Source: Candidatus Nanopelagicales bacterium (GTDB lineage: Bacteria; Actinomycetota; Actinomycetes; S36-B12; UBA5976). Taken from it: a stretch of 5,474 nt of DNA. The notes under the pieces were generated by a model. That model was not told the DNA's origin, did no database searches, and saw only the letters and a program-made list of their open reading frames with translations. Every line of letters starts with the position of its first letter. The stretch's first letter is position 1. The position numbers were made by a program, and so were the translations under genes. Shown here in pieces: positions 1-5,474 of the stretch. The stretch is from positions 1 through 5,474 of the forward strand of contig JALRCB010000063.1 of assembly GCA_023257525.1 (NCBI GenBank), in the 5' to 3' direction.

Positions 1-1047
1 GATTCCAGTGTTCCCAAATCCGATGTTGGTGGACGAAGCCTGATTCCAGGATTTGTAGATAGTCATTCCCACATCATGTTTGCCGGAGATAGATCAGAAG
101 AGTTTGCAGCAAGAATGGCTGGCGTTCCTTACTCTGCAGGGGGCATAAAAGTAACTACTGAGGCAACACGCAAAGCAAGCGATGCAGAACTTCGCAATGT
201 CGCCCAAAGCATGATCAGAGAGATGCACGAATCTGGAACCACAACAATTGAAATCAAGTCTGGCTATGGACTTGATGTTGTGACTGAAGAACGAAGTTTG
301 CGAATTGCTGCTGAACTGACTGATGAAGTCACCTACCTTGGCGCGCACGTAGTTGCGCCTGAATTCGCAGCCAACCCTGATGCTTATGTCGATCTTGTCG
401 TTGGCGAAATGCTTGAGGCCTGCGCGCCACATTCAAAGTGGATCGATGTGTTCTGTGATCGCGGTGCATTCACCACTGAACAATCACGTCGAATTTTGGA
501 AGCTGGAATCAAAAAGGGTTTGCAGCCTCGGATTCACTTGAACCAGTTGGAGCAAGGTGATGGTGTGGCTATAGCAATCGAATTAGATTGTGCGTCAGCA
601 GATCACTTGACCTACCTAACGGATGATGACATCAGCGCACTGGCAGCAAGTAGCACAGTAGCTGGGTTAGTACCAGGTGCAGATTTCAGCACGCGCGCTC
701 CGCACTACCCACGTGGTCGCGACTTACTAGATGCTGGAGCTGCGGTTGCGCTCTCCCCTGATTGCAATCCCGGCAGTTCATTTACAACAAATATGCCGTT
801 CTGTATTGCCCTTGCTGTGCGCGAGATGCACATGACCGTGGATGAATCGCTATTTGCCGCAACTATGGGTGGTGCGATTGCACTGCGACGCGACGACGTT
901 GGTCATCTATCTGTCGGTGCGCGAGCTAACTTTGCCTTACTAAATGCGCCAAGTTACATTCACTTGGCCTACCGCCCAGGCGTACCGCTGATCAGCACTA
1001 CTTGGAAAGATGGAAATGTCATTTTCACAAAAGGAGATATCGCATGA
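1..1047 (+). CDS. hutI: Imidazolonepropionase (4-imidazolone-5-propanoate amidohydrolase), 5'-truncated by the window edge
   Basis: This cytoplasmic metal-dependent amidohydrolase performs the third step of histidine degradation, hydrolysing 4-imidazolone-5-propanoate to N-formimino-L-glutamate. The frame is open from base 1, so the gene starts upstream. The visible part is 348 residues of a family usually near 390-420, so roughly 40-70 N-terminal residues are missing. Visible motifs are the metal-binding HxH in PGFVDSHSHIMFAGDR (H22 and H24 of the visible part), GTTTIEIKSGYGLD, the later metal histidine in RIHLNQ (about H179), SADHL (about H202) and the metal/catalytic aspartate in SPDCNPGSS (about D254). 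The C-terminal run ALRRDDVGHL...HLAYRPGVPL is typical of actinobacterial HutI as I remember the family. All expected catalytic residues in the visible part are present, so the gene looks intact. An internal ATG at base 76 is not the start, because the essential HxH lies before it. The gene ends in TGA overlapping the hutH start, so the two are co-translated. Confidence 0.95.
   Translation, partial: DSSVPKSDVGGRSLIPGFVDSHSHIMFAGDRSEEFAARMAGVPYSAGGIKVTTEATRKASDAELRNVAQSMIREMHESGTTTIEIKSGYGLDVVTEERSLRIAAELTDEVTYLGAHVVAPEFAANPDAYVDLVVGEMLEACAPHSKWIDVFCDRGAFTTEQSRRILEAGIKKGLQPRIHLNQLEQGDGVAIAIELDCASADHLTYLTDDDISALAASSTVAGLVPGADFSTRAPHYPRGRDLLDAGAAVALSPDCNPGSSFTTNMPFCIALAVREMHMTVDESLFAATMGGAIALRRDDVGHLSVGARANFALLNAPSYIHLAYRPGVPLISTTWKDGNVIFTKGDIA
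1031..1036 (+). promoter_or_regulatory. Shine-Dalgarno site of hutH
   Basis: AAGGAG lies inside the last codons of hutI, seven bases before the ATG at 1044. It is the best ribosome-binding match seen in the window and fixes the hutH start at 1044. The in-frame upstream ATG at 1002 has no such site and would add 14 residues unlike the family. Confidence 0.85.
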
Positions 1048-2567
1048 GTCGCACTGAAGTGGTTATCAATACCACTGGAATGACATTCGAAGATGTGTTG
1101 GCAGTCGCCCGTCACGATGCCAAGGTTGTGATTGCGCCAGCAACCATCGATGCCGTGGCACATACTCGTAGCCGAGTTGATGCGTTAGCTGCTTCCAGTG
1201 AACCGGTTTATGGAATCTCCACTGGATTTGGCGCACTTGCCAATCGCCACGTCTCTCCGGAATACCGAGTGCAACTTCAGAAGTCACTAATTCGCTCGCA
1301 TGCTGCTGGCCTTGGCAACTTGGTGGAACGTGAAGTTACTCGTGCCCTGATGACTCTGCGCTTAAAGACACTTTGTTCTGGTCACACCGGAGTTCGCCCA
1401 GTAGTTGTTGAAACTATGGCTGCGATATTGAATGCAGATATCACGCCAGCGGTTTATGAATTTGGTTCCCTTGGTTGCAGTGGCGATTTAGCTCCGCTGG
1501 CTCACTGCGCTCTGGTTCTTATGGGTGAAGGCGAAGTTGTAGATAACCAAGGCCGAATCACTCCAGCAGCTGATGCGCTTAAGGCTGCAGGTATTACGCC
1601 AGTTGAACTTAAAGAAAAAGAAGGCTTAGCACTAATCAATGGCACCGATGGCATGCTGGGCATGTTGATCATGGCGATCTCTGATCTGACCATGCTTTGT
1701 GACTCAGTCGATGTCACTGCTGCGATGAGCGTTGAAGCTCTTCTCGGTACCGACAAAGTATTCTTACCGGAACTGCATGAGCCACTACGCCCGCATCCGG
1801 GCCAAGCCTTGAGCGCGGCAAACATGCTGAATGTTTTGAAGGACAGCCCAATTGTGGCATCACATATAAATGACACATCAGTCGTGCAAGATGCTTATTC
1901 ACTTCGATGCGCCCCGCAAGTAACAGGCGCAGTTCGTGACACCATCGCGCACGCTACTTTGGTTGCAACGCGCGAACTTGCTGCTGCAGTTGATAACCCT
2001 GTGGTGCTGGCAGATGGACGGGTTTCATCAAATGGAAACTTTCATGGCGCACCAGTTGCCTATGTTTTGGATTTCTTGGCAATTGCTGCTGCTGATTTGG
2101 GTTCAATTTGTGAACGTCGCACAGATCGCATGCTCGATAAGTCACGTTCCCATGGACTGCCACCATTCTTAGCTGATGATCCAGGTGTTGATTCTGGCTT
2201 GATGATCGCGCAATACACCCAAGCTGCTTTGGTTTCCGAAAATAAGCGCCTTGCCTCCCCTGCCAGCGTGGATTCGATTCCAAGTTCTGCCATGCAGGAA
2301 GATCACGTCTCTATGGGTTGGAGTTCAGCTCGCAAACTCCGCCAAGCCATCGATAACCTAACGAAGATTGTTGGCATTGAATTGATGACCGCGGCTCGGG
2401 CGATTGACCTGCGGGCACCCCTGCATCCATCACCAATAACTGGGGCTGCCGTAGCAGAATTGCGAAAAACCAGTCCAGGACCGGGACCAGATCGCTTCCT
2501 AGCACCTGACATGCAGGCTGCAGTTGATGTCGTTGCGAATGGGACACTGGCAAAACTCGTAAAGTAA
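1044..2567 (+). CDS. hutH: Histidine ammonia-lyase (histidase)
   Basis: This cytoplasmic enzyme, a tetramer in characterised members, eliminates ammonia from L-histidine to give trans-urocanate, the first step of the hut pathway. The protein is 507 residues, close to the ~510 of Pseudomonas putida HutH. The MIO electrophile forms autocatalytically from an X-Ser-Gly triad. Here it is C145-S146-G147 in GSLGCSGDLAPLAH, where the textbook enzyme has Ala-Ser-Gly. Other conserved active-site positions are present: Y57 in YGISTGFG, H87 in RSHAAG, N199 in LINGTDG, Q282, Y285 and R288 in VQDAYSLRCAPQ, F333 in GNFHG and E419 in MQEDHVSMG. The set distinguishes HutH from phenylalanine or tyrosine ammonia-lyases and from aminomutases, so the assignment is firm. 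The start at 1044 overlaps the hutI stop as ATGA and is preceded by a strong Shine-Dalgarno. The stop is TAA, four bases before the next gene. No frameshift or missing catalytic residue is seen. Confidence 0.96.
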   Translation: MSRTEVVINTTGMTFEDVLAVARHDAKVVIAPATIDAVAHTRSRVDALAASSEPVYGISTGFGALANRHVSPEYRVQLQKSLIRSHAAGLGNLVEREVTRALMTLRLKTLCSGHTGVRPVVVETMAAILNADITPAVYEFGSLGCSGDLAPLAHCALVLMGEGEVVDNQGRITPAADALKAAGITPVELKEKEGLALINGTDGMLGMLIMAISDLTMLCDSVDVTAAMSVEALLGTDKVFLPELHEPLRPHPGQALSAANMLNVLKDSPIVASHINDTSVVQDAYSLRCAPQVTGAVRDTIAHATLVATRELAAAVDNPVVLADGRVSSNGNFHGAPVAYVLDFLAIAAADLGSICERRTDRMLDKSRSHGLPPFLADDPGVDSGLMIAQYTQAALVSENKRLASPASVDSIPSSAMQEDHVSMGWSSARKLRQAIDNLTKIVGIELMTAARAIDLRAPLHPSPITGAAVAELRKTSPGPGPDRFLAPDMQAAVDVVANGTLAKLVK

Positions 2568-2571
2568 AACT

Positions 2572-3099
2572 ATGGAGAATGTTCGCAAGCTCGCGCTATA
2601 TCTAGTTCTTGCCTTCGCCGTTGTTGGCGGCTTAGTAACCATTAATCAAACTTTGGCAGACCACTCTGGTTTGTTTGGACTTGCCTTTACCTCAGCCTGG
2701 TTGTTCCCGATGGTGATTGGTTGCTGGCTCGCCTGGCGTCGCCCAATGATTGCATTCCCATTACTGATGATTTGGTCGATGTCAGTTCTTGGCTTATTGC
2801 TTTGGCAATCGCTAGCACCAAGTTGGTGGAACACGATTTTGAATTCAAACGGTCCGATCATTACCACCGCGATGTTTGCGCTGACTGCGCCGTTAGCAAT
2901 TTATGGTTATAAACGCCGTACTCGGTTCGTAGCGCTCACTCTGATCGGCTTGTCTGTACTTAACGCATTGGCAACTTCGAACACCGAATCTGGCGAAAAC
3001 TCTGAGCTACTCATAACAATCCCAGTTCTTGCAGCTGGCGTACTTTTATTGATCGCTTCATTTGTCGACAAGCAAGATGACTCAGTCGAAGAGAAATAA
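2572..3099 (+). CDS. Small polytopic membrane protein of unknown function
   Basis: I do not recognise the family of this 175-residue protein. Hydrophobicity suggests six membrane segments at about residues 6-23, 34-55, 60-80, 95-113, 118-135 and 145-164. Basic clusters at WRRP (55-58) and YKRRTR (113-118) fall in alternate loops, which predicts both termini in the cytoplasm. The C-terminal tail is short and acidic (DKQDDSVEEK). No signal-peptide cleavage site, cofactor motif or catalytic motif is evident. The ATG lies four bases after the hutH stop with no convincing Shine-Dalgarno, so translation probably depends on ribosomes finishing hutH. It is therefore likely to be the last gene of the hut transcript. 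A part in histidine or urocanate uptake is possible from position alone. It lacks the length of the usual HutT/HutM-type permeases, and it could equally be an unrelated rider gene. The frame is clean and the coding character matches its neighbours, so it is likely a real gene. Confidence 0.8.
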   Translation: MENVRKLALYLVLAFAVVGGLVTINQTLADHSGLFGLAFTSAWLFPMVIGCWLAWRRPMIAFPLLMIWSMSVLGLLLWQSLAPSWWNTILNSNGPIITTAMFALTAPLAIYGYKRRTRFVALTLIGLSVLNALATSNTESGENSELLITIPVLAAGVLLLIASFVDKQDDSVEEK

Positions 3100-3102
3100 G
3101 TA

Positions 3103-4020
3103 TTAAGTAACTAGTTGAGCCGGTTCTTTTGGCGGTCTACTAACCACAACTAAACCGGCGAGGATTAGTACCGATCCGACTATGCCAATGGCAGATACGG
3201 TCTCTCCCAATAGGACTACCCCCAAGATCGATGCAGTCAGCGGTTCCATCAATCCAACTGTGACTGCAGTCGCCGCACCAATTCGGGCAATGCCATAAAT
3301 AAAGACCGCGTATGCGAGTGCAACTGTAACTATGCCACCGTAAAGTGCTCCCATTAGCAAGACGGGGTCTTGCAAAAAACTAAAGTCTTTGCCATAGCTA
3401 AGTGGTGCCTGAAAAATTGTTCCGATTGTGAACATTGGGGCTACACATTGAAACGGAGTGTGCCGCTTGGAAATCATGCCCATTCCAGTTGCTTGCATTG
3501 AATAACCGAATGCGGCAGCCATTGCAAAGGCCACACCGAGAATGCTCACGGTGTTACTTCCGCTCGGCCAATTAAGTGCAACTACGCCAGTAACCGCGAT
3601 AAGTGTGCCGATGGCCCACTGCTTTCCTGGTGGTTGCTTCAATGCAATCCAAGCAATCAAGCCAACAAAAATCGGCGCAACACCAATTGATACAACTGCT
3701 GCTACACCAACACCGGTTAACTGAAATGCCAAAATGAAAAGCGGGAAAAACAACGCAGCGCCGGTGCCAGCAACCAAAATTGGAACTATGTCTTCCTTGG
3801 TGTAGCGCTTCTTATTTTTGGATAACAAAACGAATAACCAGAGCGCAGTTGTTCCACTGAGATTTCGAATCAAGGAATACTGGAATTCCGTACCTTCTGG
3901 GAAAAGCTTTACAACTGGACCCACTGTGCCCCAGATAATCGTCCCTAGGGCAACAGCAAAGATTCCAAGTGTGCGACCGTCAGATCGCTTGCGGTGCCTA
4001 CCCGTTTGTTGGGAAGCCAA
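3103..4020 (-). CDS. EamA/DMT-superfamily transporter (ten-helix permease)
   Basis: The product is a 305-residue inner-membrane protein of the drug/metabolite transporter superfamily, with two tandem EamA domains at about residues 18-150 and 159-293. Each domain has five hydrophobic helices. Telltale segments are the first helix FAVALGTIIWGTVGPVVKLF, the helix-four motif VAPIFVGLIAW and the second-domain signature GLMEPLTASILGVVLLGE. The N-terminus before helix 1 is short and basic (GRHRKRSDGR), consistent with a cytoplasmic location. Members export or import amino acids, sugars or other small metabolites; the substrate cannot be told here. The start chosen is TTG at 4020-4018. A TGA stop lies in frame two codons upstream, and the next start-type codon (GTG) falls inside helix 1, so TTG is the only start that keeps the protein whole. 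It overlaps the end of mmsA by 23 bases, implying co-transcription and translational coupling. Its stop codon lies three bases from that of the converging membrane-protein gene. Confidence 0.9.
   Translation of the reverse strand: MASQQTGRHRKRSDGRTLGIFAVALGTIIWGTVGPVVKLFPEGTEFQYSLIRNLSGTTALWLFVLLSKNKKRYTKEDIVPILVAGTGAALFFPLFILAFQLTGVGVAAVVSIGVAPIFVGLIAWIALKQPPGKQWAIGTLIAVTGVVALNWPSGSNTVSILGVAFAMAAAFGYSMQATGMGMISKRHTPFQCVAPMFTIGTIFQAPLSYGKDFSFLQDPVLLMGALYGGIVTVALAYAVFIYGIARIGAATAVTVGLMEPLTASILGVVLLGETVSAIGIVGSVLILAGLVVVSRPPKEPAQLVT
3119..3159. repeat. Imperfectly placed inverted repeat near the convergent gene ends
   Basis: GCCGGTT (3119-3125) is repeated in inverted form as AACCGGC (3153-3159) with a 27-base loop. 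It lies within the last codons of the EamA transporter gene, just beyond the stop of the plus-strand membrane-protein gene. For plus-strand transcripts it would form a 7-bp stem downstream of the stop, but no U-tract follows and the loop is long. It is a weak candidate for a 3'-end hairpin only, and a chance repeat is equally possible. Confidence 0.25.
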
Positions 4021-5474
4021 GGTTCAATCCACCATGGCTTGGATCTAACCAACGGCTGGTTACAACCTTGCCACGAGTAGAGAAGTGAACGCCTTCAGTT
4101 CCGTGTGCATGGGTATCGCCAAATAGTGATGCTTTCCAGCCACCGAATGAGAAGTAGGCCATTGGCACTGGGATTGGCACGTTGATGCCGATCATGCCAA
4201 CTTCAACTTCATTCTGGAAACGACGTGCAGCGCCACCATCGTTAGTGAAGATTGCAGTTCCGTTGCCGTATGGGTGATCGTTGATTAGCTTTAGGGCTTC
4301 TTCGTAAGTGTTAGCGCGAACTACGGAAAGTACTGGTCCGAAGATTTCTTCCTTGTAGATCGTCATGTCCTTGGTTACGTTGTCAAACAGTGTTGGTCCG
4401 ATGAAGTAACCCTCACCATCGCTATCTGGAACAACATCGCGTCCGTCAACCACAACCTTTGCGCCTTCAGCAACACCAGTGTCGATGTAACCCTTAACCT
4501 TGTCGCGATGAACACCAGTAACAAGTGGACCCATGTCAGTGCCACGAGTTCCATCGCCAGTCACGATCTTGCCCATGCGATCTTCAATCTTTGAAATCAA
4601 GTCATCTGCAATTGGACCAACAGCAACAAGTGCAGAGATCGCCATGCAACGCTCGCCCGCAGAACCAAAGCCAGCGTTAACGGCTGAGTCAGCTGCAAGA
4701 TCAAGGTCAGCATCTGGAAGCACAACCATATGGTTCTTTGCGCCACCAAGGGCCTGAACACGCTTGCCGTGTGCAGTTCCAGTTTCGTAGATGTACTTAG
4801 CAATCGGAGTTGAGCCAACGAAGCTAACAGCCTTGATGTCTGGGTGGGTAAGGATGCGATCGACTGCTTCCTTGTCGCCATGCACAACGTTGAATACACC
4901 GTCTGGAAGACCCGCGTCTTTCCACATCTGTGCAATGAAGTTTTGAGCACTTGGATCTTTTTCAGATGGCTTAACAATTACTGAGTTACCAGCAGCGATT
5001 GCAATTGGGAAGAACCACATTGGAACCATGGCTGGGAAGTTGAACGGAGAAATAATTCCAACAACACCTAGTGGCTGACGGATGCTGTAAACATCTACGC
5101 CAGTTGAAACGCTCTCGGAGTATCCGCCCTTTAGAAGATGAGGAATGCCACAAGCAAACTCAACAACTTCTTGTCCACGCATTACTTCGCCAAGAGCATC
5201 GGACAGAACCTTGCCATGCTCAGCGGTGATGATCGCAGCAAGTTCTTCCTTGCGAGCGTTCAAGATTTCACGGAAGGCAAAAAGAGTTGTGACGCGCTTG
5301 GAAAGAGAAGTAGCGGCCCACTCAGCGCCAGCGCGCTTAGCAACAGCAACGGCTTCGTCCATGTCTGCAGTTGAAGCAAAGTCAACAGTTCCGGACAATT
5401 TGCCAGTTGCAGGGTTGTAAACCTCACCGGTGCGGGCTGCTTTACCTGTCCAAAGCTTGCCGTCGATCCAGTGC
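3998..5474 (-). CDS. mmsA: Methylmalonate-semialdehyde dehydrogenase (CoA-acylating), 5' end cut by the window edge
   Basis: This aldehyde-dehydrogenase-superfamily enzyme oxidises and decarboxylates methylmalonate semialdehyde with NAD+ and CoA to propionyl-CoA, and malonate semialdehyde to acetyl-CoA. It serves valine, thymine/uracil, beta-alanine or inositol breakdown in the cytoplasm. The frame stays open to the right edge, reading HWIDGKLWTGKAARTGEVYN at its visible start. About 491 residues are visible and only some 5-10 N-terminal ones are missing. Motifs in order are SPFNFPAMVPMW with the oxyanion-hole Asn, VIVKPSEKDP, the cofactor-binding SFVGSTPIAKYIY, ALGGAKNHMVV, the catalytic Cys in GSAGERCMAIS (codon at 4648-4646), KEEIFGPVLSVV and SFGGWKASLFGD. 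The GAKNH segment replaces the ELGGK motif whose Glu is the general base in hydrolytic ALDHs. That fits the CoA-dependent MmsA/IolA group, as does the Arg before the catalytic Cys. A start at 5398 would be a TTG and would drop conserved N-terminal sequence, so it was not used. Whether the physiological role is valine (mmsA) or inositol (iolA) cannot be decided without neighbours to the right. Confidence 0.95.
   Translation of the reverse strand, partial: HWIDGKLWTGKAARTGEVYNPATGKLSGTVDFASTADMDEAVAVAKRAGAEWAATSLSKRVTTLFAFREILNARKEELAAIITAEHGKVLSDALGEVMRGQEVVEFACGIPHLLKGGYSESVSTGVDVYSIRQPLGVVGIISPFNFPAMVPMWFFPIAIAAGNSVIVKPSEKDPSAQNFIAQMWKDAGLPDGVFNVVHGDKEAVDRILTHPDIKAVSFVGSTPIAKYIYETGTAHGKRVQALGGAKNHMVVLPDADLDLAADSAVNAGFGSAGERCMAISALVAVGPIADDLISKIEDRMGKIVTGDGTRGTDMGPLVTGVHRDKVKGYIDTGVAEGAKVVVDGRDVVPDSDGEGYFIGPTLFDNVTKDMTIYKEEIFGPVLSVVRANTYEEALKLINDHPYGNGTAIFTNDGGAARRFQNEVEVGMIGINVPIPVPMAYFSFGGWKASLFGDTHAHGTEGVHFSTRGKVVTSRWLDPSHGGLNLGFPTNG
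4028..4033 (-). promoter_or_regulatory. Possible weak Shine-Dalgarno of the EamA transporter gene
   Basis: Read on the minus strand, GGTGGA ends eight bases before the TTG start at 4020. It matches the anti-Shine-Dalgarno only partly and lies within the mmsA coding sequence. It supports the TTG start modestly; coupling to mmsA translation may matter more. Confidence 0.4.

Noticed and set aside
94..432. Minus-strand open frame of 112 codons opposite hutI
   Set aside because: It is antisense to a strongly supported enzyme and its translation is Cys/His/Phe-rich with no family resemblance, so it is a shadow frame.
1002..1043. N-terminal extension of hutH from the ATG at 1002
   Set aside because: It would overlap 45 bases of hutI, has no ribosome-binding site and adds residues not typical of HutH. 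The ATG at 1044 has AAGGAG at proper spacing.
76..1047. Start of hutI at the ATG at 76
   Set aside because: The frame is open to base 1 and the essential HxH metal motif lies before this ATG, so it is an internal methionine of a gene cut by the window edge.
1502..1876. Minus-strand open frame of 124 codons opposite hutH
   Set aside because: It is a Ser-rich low-complexity translation, antisense to conserved hutH codons, with no ribosome-binding site noticed.
4646..4753. Loss of the catalytic Glu (ELGGK) in the dehydrogenase as a sign of a dead enzyme
   Set aside because: The ALGGAKNH form without that Glu is normal for CoA-acylating methylmalonate-semialdehyde dehydrogenases, and the catalytic Cys and Asn are present.
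4597..4977. Minus-strand open frame of 126 codons inside mmsA, considered as a frameshift or nested gene
   Set aside because: The mmsA frame is continuous and carries every family motif across this stretch. The alternative frame is a Leu/Ser-rich shadow.
5396..5398. Start of the dehydrogenase at 5398
   Set aside because: The codon is TTG and the conserved MmsA N-terminal sequence (HWIDGKLW and VYNPATGK) continues upstream of it to the window edge.
5145..5420. Plus-strand open frame of 91 codons opposite the start of mmsA
   Set aside because: It is an Ala/Ser/Arg-rich antisense shadow of an Ala-rich N-terminal region, with no independent support.

Overview
The window comes from a bacterial chromosome and is almost entirely coding. 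It holds five protein genes in two converging blocks. The protein signatures point to the Actinobacteria (Actinomycetota): HutI carries EFSTR-like, DCNPGSS and HLAYRPGVPL motifs, and HutH carries a Cys-Ser-Gly cofactor triad in the form common in that phylum. By eye the G+C content is a little under half, which is low for an actinobacterium. Together with overlapping genes and gaps of 3-4 bases, this suggests a streamlined lineage, for example a freshwater planktonic group such as the Nanopelagicales (acI). The lineage assignment is inference, not shown directly.

The left block (1-3099, plus strand) is the end of a histidine-utilisation (hut) operon. It begins with imidazolonepropionase (hutI), whose N-terminus lies outside the window. 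Histidine ammonia-lyase (hutH) follows, overlapping hutI by four bases (ATGA). Four bases after hutH comes a small six-helix membrane protein of unknown function. HutH converts histidine to urocanate, urocanate is hydrated by HutU (not in the window), and HutI opens the imidazolone ring to give N-formimino-glutamate.

The right block (3103-5474, minus strand, read right to left) starts with a CoA-acylating methylmalonate-semialdehyde dehydrogenase (mmsA/iolA type), whose extreme N-terminus is cut by the window edge. It is followed by a ten-helix EamA/DMT-family transporter that appears to start at a TTG codon inside the end of mmsA, a 23-base overlap. MmsA makes propionyl-CoA (or acetyl-CoA) from semialdehydes produced in valine, pyrimidine or inositol breakdown. 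The transporter's substrate cannot be read from the sequence.

The two blocks meet tail to tail with three bases between their stop codons and no obvious intrinsic terminator. No stretch over 300 bases lacks a gene. I saw no RNA gene, mobile element, CRISPR array or phage trace, and no clear promoter; both operon promoters must lie outside the window. The region reads as ordinary amino-acid and semialdehyde catabolism. The items most worth a second look are the uncharacterised membrane protein attached to hutH, the CSG triad, and the tightly overlapped TTG start of the transporter.
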